In this document: positions 27,198 through 35,824 of the stretch, piece after piece
How the letters are laid out: each line of letters begins with the position of its first letter
Numbering within the stretch: position 1 is the stretch's first letter
From: an uncultured Ulvibacter sp.
GTDB taxonomy: Bacteria; Bacteroidota; Bacteroidia; Flavobacteriales; Flavobacteriaceae
NCBI GenBank assembly: GCA_938041335.1
Contig: CALIAF010000022.1
Coordinates: forward strand, 1 to 64,000
Direction of reading: 5' to 3'
DNA length: 64,000 bases
Notes under the pieces: generated by a model
Told to the model about the DNA's origin: nothing
What the model saw: the letters and a program-made list of their open reading frames with translations, nothing else
Database searches by the model: none
Made by a program: the position numbers and the translations under genes

Positions 27198-28310
27198 ATG
27201 AAAGTCGCATTTATCACAGGAGTAACAGGGCAAGATGGTGCCTATTTAAGTGAGTTTTTACTTAAAAAAGGCTATACGGTTCACGGTCTCAAAAGGCGTT
27301 CCTCTTTGTTTAATACAGATAGGATAGATCATATTTATCAAGATCCGCATACAGATAATAGAAAATTTGTACTGCATTATGGAGATATGACAGATAGTAC
27401 AAATCTAATTAGACTTATCAAGGAAATACAACCAGATGAGATTTATAACCTGGCGGCAATGAGCCATGTTCATGTTTCGTTTCAAATTCCGGAATATACG
27501 GCAAATGCAGATGGAATAGGTGCATTGCGTATTCTGGAGGCTGTTCGTTTTTTAGGATTAGAAAATAAAACAAAGGTGTATCAAGCCTCAACATCTGAGC
27601 TCTACGGAAAAGTGCAAGAAGTGCCACAAACAGAAACGACACCTTTTTACCCTAGAAGTCCTTATGCAGTGGCAAAAATGTATGCGTATTGGGCAACTGT
27701 TAATTACCGCGAAGCCTATGGCATCTTTGCATCAAACGGGATACTCTTTAATCACGAATCTCCCGTTAGAGGAGAAACTTTTGTGACTAGAAAGATTACG
27801 AGAGCTGCGTCAAGAATAGCACTGGGATTACAAGATTGCTTGTTTATGGGTAATCTAGATGCAAAAAGAGATTGGGGTCATGCTAAAGATTATGTGCGAA
27901 TGATGTGGATGATTCTGCAAGCAGATGAAGCAGAAGATTGGGTGATCGCTACTGGTAAAACAACTTCGGTACGAGACTTTATTAGTATGGCTTTTAATAA
28001 AATAGGAGTGTCTATTTCTTTTGAGGGAGAAGGGGTTGATGAAAAAGGGTTTATAGCATCTTGTTCTAATGAAAAATATCAACTAGAAATAGGGAAGCAG
28101 ATTATCGCTGTTGATACTAATTATTTTAGACCAACAGAAGTAGAGTTGCTAATAGGAGATGCCACTAAAGCAAGAGAAAAGCTAGGCTGGATTCCAGAAT
28201 ATAATTTAGATCAACTCATATCAGAAATGATGGAGCATGATTTAAAATTAATGGAAAAAGAACAATACTTGCAAAAAGGGGGTTTTAGAATTAATAATTA
28301 TTTTGAATAG
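27198..28310 (+). CDS. gmd: GDP-mannose 4,6-dehydratase
   Basis: Gmd converts GDP-D-mannose to GDP-4-dehydro-6-deoxy-D-mannose, the first committed step to GDP-L-fucose. The 370-residue extended SDR has the NADP-binding motif [16 protein letters not shown] (residues 8-23), the signature [13 protein letters not shown], the catalytic block [14 protein letters not shown] with Thr and Glu, [10 protein letters not shown] (catalytic Tyr and Lys) and [18 protein letters not shown]. All key residues are present. It is followed by fcl. Genes for GDP-mannose synthesis (manA, manB, manC) are not in the window. Confidence 0.97.
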   Translation: MKVAFITGVTGQDGAYLSEFLLKKGYTVHGLKRRSSLFNTDRIDHIYQDPHTDNRKFVLHYGDMTDSTNLIRLIKEIQPDEIYNLAAMSHVHVSFQIPEYTANADGIGALRILEAVRFLGLENKTKVYQASTSELYGKVQEVPQTETTPFYPRSPYAVAKMYAYWATVNYREAYGIFASNGILFNHESPVRGETFVTRKITRAASRIALGLQDCLFMGNLDAKRDWGHAKDYVRMMWMILQADEAEDWVIATGKTTSVRDFISMAFNKIGVSISFEGEGVDEKGFIASCSNEKYQLEIGKQIIAVDTNYFRPTEVELLIGDATKAREKLGWIPEYNLDQLISEMMEHDLKLMEKEQYLQKGGFRINNYFE

Positions 28311-28311
28311 T

Positions 28312-29415
28312 ATGCAGAATATGGATACGACTTCTAAAGTATATATTGCTGGGCATCGCGGCCTTGTAGGTAGTGCCATTATGAGGCATATGCAAACAGC
28401 CGGATTTGAGAATATTGTGGTTAGAACCCATAAAGAATTAGACTTAACAAATACAGCTGCTGTCGCAACATTTTTTAAAGAAGAAAAACCAAAATATGTG
28501 ATTCTAGCGGCCGCAAAAGTGGGCGGTATTCATGCGAACAATGTGTATCGAGCAGATTTTATTTATGACAATTTAATGATCCAGAACAATGTGATACATC
28601 AAAGTTATCGCGCTGGAGTAGAAAAATTATTGTTTTTGGGCAGCACTTGTATCTATCCTAAAAACTGTCCACAACCCATCAAAGAAGATTACTTGCTGAC
28701 TGATACACTAGAATATACAAATGAGCCTTATGCCATCGCAAAGATTGCTGGGATAAAAATGTGTGAGAGTTATAATTTGCAGTACGGGACCAACTTTATT
28801 AGTGCGATGCCAACTAATTTGTATGGGCCTAACGATAATTTTGATTTATTAAACGCACATGTGCTGCCTGCTTTATTACGTAAAATCCATTTAGGGAAAC
28901 TCTGGGAACAAAAAGATTGGGCAGGAATACGAGCAGATTTAAATTCATTGCCTATTAATGCCATTGATGATAGTGCAAGTGAGGACGAAATCATTGCTTG
29001 TTTTAATGCTATGGGCATTTCAGAAGCAAACGGAAAAGTAACGGTTGAGATCTGGGGAAGTGGAACCCCTATGCGTGAGTTTTTATGGGTAGAAGATATG
29101 GCAGAAGCTTGTGTCTTTCTGCTAGAGCATATGAATTTTGAGTCGTCTAACGATCAGGAGAAAAATAGAAATACTCATATCAATATTGGTACTGGCTGTG
29201 ATCTTAGTATTGCAGACTTAGCGCAGCAGATTAAACAGAGTGTTGGGTTTAATGGCGATTTTGTTTTTAATACAGATAAGCCAGATGGTACCATGCGAAA
29301 AGTGACAGATGTATCTAGAATAAATGGGATAGGATGGAAAGCATCAGTTTCTTTAGAAGAAGGAATATCTAAAATGTATGCGTGGTACTTATCAAAAAAC
29401 TTGAGTGTTAAATAA
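28312..29415 (+). CDS. fcl: GDP-L-fucose synthase
   Basis: Fcl (WcaG) is a bifunctional epimerase and reductase that turns the Gmd product into GDP-L-fucose. It has VYIAGHRGLVGSAIMRHMQ (NADP motif), AAAKVGGIHANNVYRADFIYDN, the catalytic LFLGSTCIYP and YAIAKIAGIKMCESYN. At about 367 residues it is longer than the roughly 320 of the E. coli enzyme, because of a 40-50 residue insertion after LLRKIHLGKLWEQ. The same insertion is known in Bacteroidota Fcl. I take the ATG at 28312; an ATG three codons later (28321) and a TTG at 28303 are alternatives. Confidence 0.95.
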   Translation: MQNMDTTSKVYIAGHRGLVGSAIMRHMQTAGFENIVVRTHKELDLTNTAAVATFFKEEKPKYVILAAAKVGGIHANNVYRADFIYDNLMIQNNVIHQSYRAGVEKLLFLGSTCIYPKNCPQPIKEDYLLTDTLEYTNEPYAIAKIAGIKMCESYNLQYGTNFISAMPTNLYGPNDNFDLLNAHVLPALLRKIHLGKLWEQKDWAGIRADLNSLPINAIDDSASEDEIIACFNAMGISEANGKVTVEIWGSGTPMREFLWVEDMAEACVFLLEHMNFESSNDQEKNRNTHINIGTGCDLSIADLAQQIKQSVGFNGDFVFNTDKPDGTMRKVTDVSRINGIGWKASVSLEEGISKMYAWYLSKNLSVK

Positions 29416-29420
29416 ATTGA

Positions 29421-30197
29421 ATGAAACCAGAGATTACTATCATAACAATTAATTATAATGATGTAGAAGGATTAAAAAAAACCTTTGCATCTGTGTTCTT
29501 ACAATCATATGCTGATTTTGAATATATAGTAATTGATGGTGGGTCAAATGATGGTAGTCGCGAATTAATAGCAGAGAATGGCTCAAAATTTCAATTTTGG
29601 ATAAGTGAAAAAGACCATGGTGTTTTTGATGCCATGAACAAAGGCATACAAAAAGCAAATGGCAATTATTTATTGTTTTTAAATAGTGGTGATTGTTTTG
29701 TTGCTAATGATACGCTTACGCAGTTTATGGAGCATCCTTCGTGTAAGGGAGATGTTATTTATGGCGATTATAAATACACTGAAGGAGGTAAATCTTATCC
29801 GGATAAAATAAGCCCTTCGTTTTTTATGAGAACTTCATTGCCTCATCAAAGTACATTAATTAAAAAGGCCGTTTTTGAAAAGATAGGAAACTATGATATG
29901 ACGTATAAGATTGCCGCAGATAGAGCACATTTTTTAAAAGCATACGTTTCTGGCTTGTTTAATTTTTCTCATGTGCCTATAGCTTTAGCATTATTTGATA
30001 CCACAGGAATTAGCAATGCAGAAAAATTTAGAGACCTTAAAATTGAAGAAGATGAACGTCTTTTTAAAGAAAACTATGGTGTTTATTATCCAGAAATGTT
30101 GAGACTTATATCGTTAGAAAAACGAATAAAGCAAGTCGAAAAACAAACACTACCTGGTATTGTAAATAGAATAAAACGCAAAATCTTTGGATCATGA
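29421..30197 (+). CDS. GT2-family glycosyltransferase
   Basis: The 258-residue protein has ITIITINYNDVEGLKKTFASVFLQSYADFEYIVIDGGSNDGS, then WISEKDHGVFDAMNKGIQKA and FLNSGDCF (about residue 91). It is the third member of the closely related GT2 subgroup in this locus. It directly follows fcl by five bases and overlaps the next GT2 gene by four (ATGA). It could be the fucosyltransferase of the pathway; this rests only on position. Confidence 0.88.
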   Translation: MKPEITIITINYNDVEGLKKTFASVFLQSYADFEYIVIDGGSNDGSRELIAENGSKFQFWISEKDHGVFDAMNKGIQKANGNYLLFLNSGDCFVANDTLTQFMEHPSCKGDVIYGDYKYTEGGKSYPDKISPSFFMRTSLPHQSTLIKKAVFEKIGNYDMTYKIAADRAHFLKAYVSGLFNFSHVPIALALFDTTGISNAEKFRDLKIEEDERLFKENYGVYYPEMLRLISLEKRIKQVEKQTLPGIVNRIKRKIFGS

Positions 30198-31069
30198 GTG
30201 AACCATTAGTGAGTGTCATTATACCTACCTACAATAGAGATACATATCTTTATAAAGCAATAGAGAGTGTCGCAACTCAGGACTATAAGAAGGTTGAGAT
30301 AATCGTGGTTGATGATGGGTCAAAATTAAATTACGCAGAAGAAATCTGTAATAAATTTAAAAATTGCACCTATTTCTACAAAGATAATGGCGGACTATCA
30401 TCTGCTAGAAATTATGGTGTTATAAAGGCAAAAGGGGAATTCATTTCTTTTTTAGATGATGATGATTTTTGGCTGCGGAATAAATTACAAAAGCAAGTAA
30501 AAATATTAGTTGAGGATGATGAAATAAATTTAGTCCATTCTGCCGCAAGTGTCGTTGACGCTCACGGTAAAAAAACAGGTAAGATTATCGGGGCTTCAAC
30601 GGGAAATGAACATAAACGCAGTGGACGAGTTTTCTGGAATGCATTAGGAGTTTGGGTAGTAAAATCTCCCACACCATTAATAAGAAAGAGTGCATTAGAA
30701 AATCCGGATTTTCTATTTGACGAGAAAATTAAAATAGGAGAGGATTTAGATTTTTATCAACGGTTCTTTTATTTAAATAAGATCTATTATTTTAAAGAAC
30801 CTTTAGCTTTTTATAGAGTATATGATGATGCTAAAAGGCTTTCTACCCAACGTGAAAAATATGTTGGATTAGAAAAAAAAATGTTCACAAATTTTAAAAA
30901 AATGAAAGGGGTCAAGATGTTAGACATTTTTAAAATTAAAAAGAGATTAGCGATAATGGCTGTAAATAATTGGAATGCTGCTTTTCCTGATAAAAAATTA
31001 ATAGTGGATCGTTTCTTTTTAAACTTTTACCCTAGTAAATACTTAGATTTATATAAAAAACTAGAATAA
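30194..31069 (+). CDS. GT2-family glycosyltransferase
   Basis: A 291-residue GT-A enzyme with VSVIIPTYNRDTYLYKAIESVATQDYKKVEIIVVDDGSK, then GGLSSARNYGVIKAKGEFISFLDDDDFW (metal site DDDD, about residue 91). This is the common branch of GT2 (EpsH/WaaE-like folds) and differs from the FLNSGD subgroup found nearby. It starts within the stop of the previous gene. A 93-base gap follows, one of the few spaces in the locus. Confidence 0.88.
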   Translation: MSEPLVSVIIPTYNRDTYLYKAIESVATQDYKKVEIIVVDDGSKLNYAEEICNKFKNCTYFYKDNGGLSSARNYGVIKAKGEFISFLDDDDFWLRNKLQKQVKILVEDDEINLVHSAASVVDAHGKKTGKIIGASTGNEHKRSGRVFWNALGVWVVKSPTPLIRKSALENPDFLFDEKIKIGEDLDFYQRFFYLNKIYYFKEPLAFYRVYDDAKRLSTQREKYVGLEKKMFTNFKKMKGVKMLDIFKIKKRLAIMAVNNWNAAFPDKKLIVDRFFLNFYPSKYLDLYKKLE

Positions 31070-31162
31070 GTATAGTTTAGTTTATACCTTTATAATGATT
31101 GAATCACAGCTTGATTTGTCTAGCGCATATTGTTTGATAAATTCTGTTTATAATAAACACAA

Positions 31163-32086
31163 ATGAGTATAATATTAATTACAGGAGGTGCCGGAAATGT
31201 AGGGAGTGCTTTAGCTAGAACACTAGCAGATCAATCACATACTGTCGTTATCGTTGATAATCTTTCTACAGGCTCTATTAATAAAGTGCCTCAAGAAGAT
31301 CATGTGGTATTTATTAAAGCGGATGCAAATAATTATCAAGATTTACTTCCTGTTTTTGGCAGATTTGATTTTGACTATGTATTTCATTATGCTGCGATGG
31401 TGGGTGTTAAAAGAACGCTAGAGAACCCCATGAGCGTTCTTGAAGACATTGAAGGAATCAAACACATATTACAGCTTTCAAAAAACACAGGAGTAAAAAG
31501 AGTGTTTTATTCAAGTTCGTCAGAAGTATATGGAGAGCCTTTTGAAATCCCTCAAAACGAATTAACAACACCACTTAATTCTAGGTTGCCTTACGCGATA
31601 GTAAAAAATGTGGGCGAGGCATTTTTTAAATCGTACTATCAAGAATATGGATTGCCCTATACCATTTTTAGATTTTTTAATACCTATGGACCAAACCAGA
31701 GTGAAGACTTTGTTATTCCAAAATTTTTAAAAGCGGCCTTATCAAATGAACCTATTGAGTTGTATGGTGATGGCTTGCAAACACGATCTTTTTGCTTTGT
31801 TCAAGATAATATTGACACCTGTATTCTAGCGATGGATAGTGATGCTATGAAAAATGAAGTGCTCAACATAGGGAGTGATAAAGAAATGACTATTCTAGAA
31901 CTGGCACAAACCATTATTAAAGTAACAGGTTCGTCTTCGCAACTTATTCATTTGCCTGCTTTAAAAGAAGGCGATATGACCAGACGTTGTCCTGATACGA
32001 CAAAAATGAAGAAGCTTTTAAATAGAGAGCAAATATTGCTAGAAGATGGACTTAAAAAACTGGTAGCCCATTATGAGAATAGGTAG
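31163..32086 (+). CDS. NAD-dependent nucleotide-sugar epimerase/decarboxylase (UXS- or GalE-like)
   Basis: The 307-residue extended SDR has the NAD motif ITGGAGNVGSALARTL (residues 6-21), where Asn-Val replaces the usual Phe-Ile. Further motifs are FHYAAMVGVKRTLENP, YSSSSEVYGEP, the catalytic YAIVK and LYGDGLQTRSFCFVQDNI. The QTRSFCFV block and the late DMTRRCPDTTKMKKLL resemble UDP-glucuronate decarboxylase (UDP-xylose synthase) more than GalE, but sequence alone does not settle this. It starts a subgroup with a transferase and a sulfotransferase that overlap one after another. Confidence 0.82.
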   Translation: MSIILITGGAGNVGSALARTLADQSHTVVIVDNLSTGSINKVPQEDHVVFIKADANNYQDLLPVFGRFDFDYVFHYAAMVGVKRTLENPMSVLEDIEGIKHILQLSKNTGVKRVFYSSSSEVYGEPFEIPQNELTTPLNSRLPYAIVKNVGEAFFKSYYQEYGLPYTIFRFFNTYGPNQSEDFVIPKFLKAALSNEPIELYGDGLQTRSFCFVQDNIDTCILAMDSDAMKNEVLNIGSDKEMTILELAQTIIKVTGSSSQLIHLPALKEGDMTRRCPDTTKMKKLLNREQILLEDGLKKLVAHYENR

Positions 32087-33038
32087 TAATCCAGAAAAAA
32101 GCAACATAAAAATCCAAATCGATACGTATCATCGAGTGGTAATTCCTGTATATATCCCTAATCTTGAAGAAGATTATTTTAAAGATGGTTTGCGCATACT
32201 CAAGCTTTGCTTAGCATCTTTAAAACATACGGTACACTCTAAAACCAGAGTTAGCCTTATTGATAATGGCTGTTGTGAAGAAGTACAATTGTATCTTGAA
32301 AAAGAATATAAGGAGTTGGCTATTATTGACCAGTTACACAAGTCGAAAATAAACCTAGGGAAAGTAAATGCACTGTACGCTTCTATTAAATCAAATTTAG
32401 AACCTCTTATTACCATTGCAGATGCTGATGTTATGTTTTTAACAAACTGGCAAAGTGAAGTGGAAAATATTTTTGAAACTTTCCCTGAAGCCGGAATGGT
32501 TTCTCCTGTTCCTAGCGTAGGAAGTTTAAAAGGAACATATTTAAAATCTTCAATAGGGTTTGCTTACAGAAATGGGAGGCCTAAAAAATCTAAAGTAAAG
32601 AATCTGGAGGGAATAAATAATTTTCAAAAAAGTATTGGAAAAAAAGGGGACTATACGGCAGAAACTGCTTTTTATCATACCATCTCAAGAAAGAACAAAA
32701 AAGCTGTGATAGGTTGTGGTCATTTTATGGCAACTATTAGAGCAACAGTTTTTGAGAACAGCCCTAATCACCCATCTATTCATAAAATAGTAGGAGGAAG
32801 CGAGAAAATGTATATTGATAAGCCCAATGATATTGGTGGATACTTAAAGTTGTCTACAGAAGATAATTACGGGTATCATTTAGGTAATGTTTATGAAAAC
32901 TGGATGGACAAGGCATTACAGGAAGTACTGGCTAATAAGATGGAAAGGATACCGTCTAAAACAGATTTCTCAATTGCAAAACCTTCAAGCTTCAACCATA
33001 CGCTTGGCTATATTATCCAAAAGATGTTTATTAGATGA
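32073..33038 (+). CDS. Glycosyltransferase, GT2-like
   Basis: The 321-residue protein has a GT-A-like start shifted by about 25 residues: TYHRVVIPVYIPNLEEDYFKDGLRILKLCLASL, VSLIDNGCCEEV, INLGKVNALYASI and TIADADVMFLTNW, where DAD serves as the metal site (about residue 117). A segment AVIGCGHFMATIRATVFENSP resembles the galactosyltransferase-type C-terminal domain. The start overlaps the epimerase gene by 14 bases and the end overlaps the sulfotransferase by four, so the three are probably translated together. Confidence 0.78.
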   Translation: MRIGSNPEKSNIKIQIDTYHRVVIPVYIPNLEEDYFKDGLRILKLCLASLKHTVHSKTRVSLIDNGCCEEVQLYLEKEYKELAIIDQLHKSKINLGKVNALYASIKSNLEPLITIADADVMFLTNWQSEVENIFETFPEAGMVSPVPSVGSLKGTYLKSSIGFAYRNGRPKKSKVKNLEGINNFQKSIGKKGDYTAETAFYHTISRKNKKAVIGCGHFMATIRATVFENSPNHPSIHKIVGGSEKMYIDKPNDIGGYLKLSTEDNYGYHLGNVYENWMDKALQEVLANKMERIPSKTDFSIAKPSSFNHTLGYIIQKMFIR

Positions 33039-33700
33039 TACACCATAAGTTAAAGCTGCTCTTTATACATATACCCAAAAATGCGGGTACGAGTATAGAG
33101 CGTGAAGTTTTTAAGGATTTCGATTTTTCAAATAAACATTCTAGAACAGATTTATATGGATGGGATGATGCACTACAACTTAATTTGCAGCACGCCACAC
33201 TTCAAGATTTAATGGATGTAGGTTTGATTACTTCTGAAATGTTAGACGAGTTTTCTACCTTTGCAGTTATAAGAAACCCCTATACAAGAGCGGTGTCTGG
33301 GTATAACTGGTTATTGAGAGACTTAAAAATAAATGATTCTTTTGAGAATTTTTTATTGCAAAAAGGGAGCTTTTCAGAATCGTCCTTGTCAAAGACAGGC
33401 CGTGAAGTAAAAGACCATTTCCTTACACAATCACAATTTTTAAAGAACGAAAGAGGGATCGCATCGATTCAACTTTTGCGTTTCGAGAATTTGCAAAACG
33501 ATTTTGAATCTTTCTGTGCTAAGAGAAAATTACCCTTTACACTTAATGCATATTTTAAGAAAAGTAAGAAAAGTAAATGGTCGCAAGCAAAACTGTTATC
33601 AAAGACCAATCGTGCTCTAATTAAAGAAAAGTATAAGGAAGACTTTGAGAATTTTGGGTACCAAACTAAGTTTAATCTGTTAAAGTTTTTACTAGGTTGA
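33035..33700 (+). CDS. Sulfotransferase (Sulfotransfer_2 type)
   Basis: The 221-residue protein shows the PAPS loop LLFIHIPKNAGTSIEREVF (about residues 8-26), the canonical IHIPKxAGTS form, and the 3'-phosphate-binding segment FAVIRNPYTRAVSGYNWLL (about 85-103). A Lys-Trp-rich C-terminal part follows. It is the third sulfotransferase of the locus and the second of this family. The plus-strand position inside a chain of overlapping genes, with ATGA at its start and TTGA at its end, makes constitutive co-expression with the glycosyltransferases likely. Confidence 0.86.
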   Translation: MIHHKLKLLFIHIPKNAGTSIEREVFKDFDFSNKHSRTDLYGWDDALQLNLQHATLQDLMDVGLITSEMLDEFSTFAVIRNPYTRAVSGYNWLLRDLKINDSFENFLLQKGSFSESSLSKTGREVKDHFLTQSQFLKNERGIASIQLLRFENLQNDFESFCAKRKLPFTLNAYFKKSKKSKWSQAKLLSKTNRALIKEKYKEDFENFGYQTKFNLLKFLLG

Positions 33701-34629
33701 GTGGTGTTACCTTCATAATAGTAACATTTAATGGCGGTGCATATATTGAAAAATGCATAGACAGCATACGAGAGCATTGTACAAACTCATATATTCTTAT
33801 TATAGATAATGCCTCAGCAGATGAAACATTGCTTCTTGTAGAAAATAAGGGTGTAGATCAAGTTATTAAATTGAATGAAAACCTAGGTTTTGGTAAGGCG
33901 AATAATATGGGTCTCCGTGAAGCATTTAAATTAGATGCTGAGTTCGTCTTTCTGGCAAATCAAGATTTAGTGTTTAAAGAAGGAGATTTTAGTACATTTT
34001 TGGAAGCCTCAAAAGATGCTTTCCAGTCATCTAATTATGCGATCACGAGCCCTTTGCATCTTGCACCAAATATGCGTGATTACGATTTTAAATTTGAAGA
34101 ATATATTCAAGATAAAAATGCACCTAATCTTATAAAAAATATTGAGAAGGGTGTAATGCTGGATAAGGTTTATGAAGTAAAGGCCGTAAATGCTGCTGCT
34201 TGGCTAACGACAAAAAAGCTGTTAGCAAAAGTGGGTGTTTTTGATCCACTATTCCCTCATTATGGGGAGGATACAGATTATATAAATAGACTTAGATACC
34301 TAAATCTAAAGCTAGGAGTGATTCCTAATTTTAAAGTAATTCATGACAGACCACAAACGGCTAACAAAGACGCAGAAAAAGTAGCAAAACGTTTGAGGTT
34401 ATGGGGTTTTTCATTTTTAAAAAATATTAATAAATCATTCTTTAAGGCCACTTTGCTTTTTCCTATTGAGTTATCAAAGCGTTTAAAGCTTTTAGATGGA
34501 ATGTCTAATGTGAAGAAAATAGGATTGTTTTTTGCTATCACCTGGAATGTGAAAATGAAATGGTTTGTGATATTAAAACATAGAAGAGAAAGTAAGAAAC
34601 CTGCTGCCTTTATATCTTATTTAAAATGA
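33697..34629 (+). CDS. GT2-family glycosyltransferase (rhamnosyltransferase-like)
   Basis: The 310-residue enzyme starts VTFIIVTFNGGAYIEKCIDSIREHCTNSYILIIDNASADET, then GFGKANNMGLREA and FLANQDLVF in place of the usual DXD. A later FDPLFPHYGEDTDYINRLRYLNLKLGVIPN block is the typical C-terminal motif of WbbL/RfbF-like rhamnosyltransferases. The start appears to be TTG at 33697, overlapping the stop of the sulfotransferase (TTGA); no in-frame ATG exists near it. The donor sugar is not certain, since no dTDP-rhamnose genes are present here. Confidence 0.86.
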   Translation: MSGVTFIIVTFNGGAYIEKCIDSIREHCTNSYILIIDNASADETLLLVENKGVDQVIKLNENLGFGKANNMGLREAFKLDAEFVFLANQDLVFKEGDFSTFLEASKDAFQSSNYAITSPLHLAPNMRDYDFKFEEYIQDKNAPNLIKNIEKGVMLDKVYEVKAVNAAAWLTTKKLLAKVGVFDPLFPHYGEDTDYINRLRYLNLKLGVIPNFKVIHDRPQTANKDAEKVAKRLRLWGFSFLKNINKSFFKATLLFPIELSKRLKLLDGMSNVKKIGLFFAITWNVKMKWFVILKHRRESKKPAAFISYLK

Positions 34630-35759
34630 TGGATACTATACCAATAGTAATAATGAGTGCTAAGCCGCTACCTGCAGATACAGTAGGAAGTTGGTCACAA
34701 CGGTATAGTGCATATTTGCAGCGTGATTCTTCTTTTGCAACACATATTATTTGTCCAAAAACTAAAAGTATACCTGCTGCACATATAACGCCTTTTTTTG
34801 TTGCTGAAACATCAACAACATCGCGTGTGCTTAATAAAATTATGAGTAGGTCAAAGTACTATTCATATACTGCTGCGCTCTTTAAAATTTTAAATGAACA
34901 CCCAAAGGCGCTTGTTCAAATAATCGATAATACAGGACTTGTAAGTGCTGTGGATGCATTTCTGAAGAAAAAAGGAATAAGAGATAAAGTGTTTCTGCAA
35001 TACTCGTATCACGGCTTTCCTATCCAGAAAGAGGCGACCCCACAGTTTTATAAGCAATGTGATGAGGTATTGTTCTTAACAGATGCAGCTTCAAAATTGC
35101 ACGCTACAACATTAGGTAGTTTTTTATCAAGAACGGCAACTTCAGGAAGCGGAATAGATACGGGCCATTTTAAACCATTAACTTGGGATAAACGGCAACA
35201 ATTACGAAAGCAAAAAAATGTAGATGAGAAAATTGTTTTTCTGTTTTGTTCTCGGGACGTCCCCAAGAAAGGACTTGATATTCTTCTAAAAGCTTGGGAT
35301 TTGCTTGGTATGAAAGAAAGAGCAAATAAAGAATTATGGGTCATTGGAAGTGAACGCGCATCGGTCTCTAAAATTGATGGAGTTGTTTCTTACGGTAAGT
35401 TATCCCCTAATGCGCTGCCTAATTATTATCAACTTGCAGATGTTTTCTTATTTCCTACTCAATGCGAAGAAGGATACGGCTTAGCCTTGGCAGAAGCACT
35501 GTCTTGTGGCTGTTCTGCTTGGGCTTCAAAAACAGGCGGAGTGCCAGAAGTGCTTGACGGTGTTTTGCAAGCCGCACTCATAGCGGATTTTAGAAATCCA
35601 GAAGCTTGGCTATACGCTATGAATAATGGAGCGAAGCGAGAGGAGAATGGTCAAATCACGACCATTTCTGAAGCAAAAAACATACATGATATTGAAGATT
35701 GGGGATTGCGTCTCAACATATTATTTTCGGCGAGCCTAGAAAGCATGAAAAATGGGTAA
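34626..35759 (+). CDS. GT4-family glycosyltransferase
   Basis: A 377-residue GT-B enzyme with an N-terminal acceptor domain and a C-terminal donor domain: IVFLFCSRDVPKKGLDILLKAW, then FPTQCEEGYGLALAEALSCGCSAWASKTGGVPEVL, in which Glu residues of the E-x7-E motif and the GGVPE motif are visible. The opening VIMSAKPLPADTVGSWSQRY resembles enzymes that read a glycine-poor acceptor loop. It begins at an ATG within the previous stop (ATGATGG). A promoter-like sequence follows before the nonulosonate genes. Confidence 0.86.
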   Translation: MMDTIPIVIMSAKPLPADTVGSWSQRYSAYLQRDSSFATHIICPKTKSIPAAHITPFFVAETSTTSRVLNKIMSRSKYYSYTAALFKILNEHPKALVQIIDNTGLVSAVDAFLKKKGIRDKVFLQYSYHGFPIQKEATPQFYKQCDEVLFLTDAASKLHATTLGSFLSRTATSGSGIDTGHFKPLTWDKRQQLRKQKNVDEKIVFLFCSRDVPKKGLDILLKAWDLLGMKERANKELWVIGSERASVSKIDGVVSYGKLSPNALPNYYQLADVFLFPTQCEEGYGLALAEALSCGCSAWASKTGGVPEVLDGVLQAALIADFRNPEAWLYAMNNGAKREENGQITTISEAKNIHDIEDWGLRLNILFSASLESMKNG

Positions 35760-35790
35760 GATGAATTTATGTTTACCTTTATTTATCTCT

Positions 35791-35798
35791 TATATTTG
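35791..35798 (+). promoter_or_regulatory. Possible internal promoter (-7 box) before neuB
   Basis: TATATTTG, identical to the box before the first gene of the locus, lies 26 bases upstream of the neuB start in one of the few gaps of the operon (65 bases). The -33 element is not a clean TTG at the expected spacing, so the call rests on the -7 match and on location. Confidence 0.45.
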
Positions 35799-35824
35799 AT
35801 AACCAATTGAAGAAACTATAAACT

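Noticed and set aside
31070..31162. Internal promoter before the UXS/GalE-like gene
   Set aside because: TACCTTTA and TATTGTTTG are near but do not match TAnnTTTG, and no -33 partner is in place.
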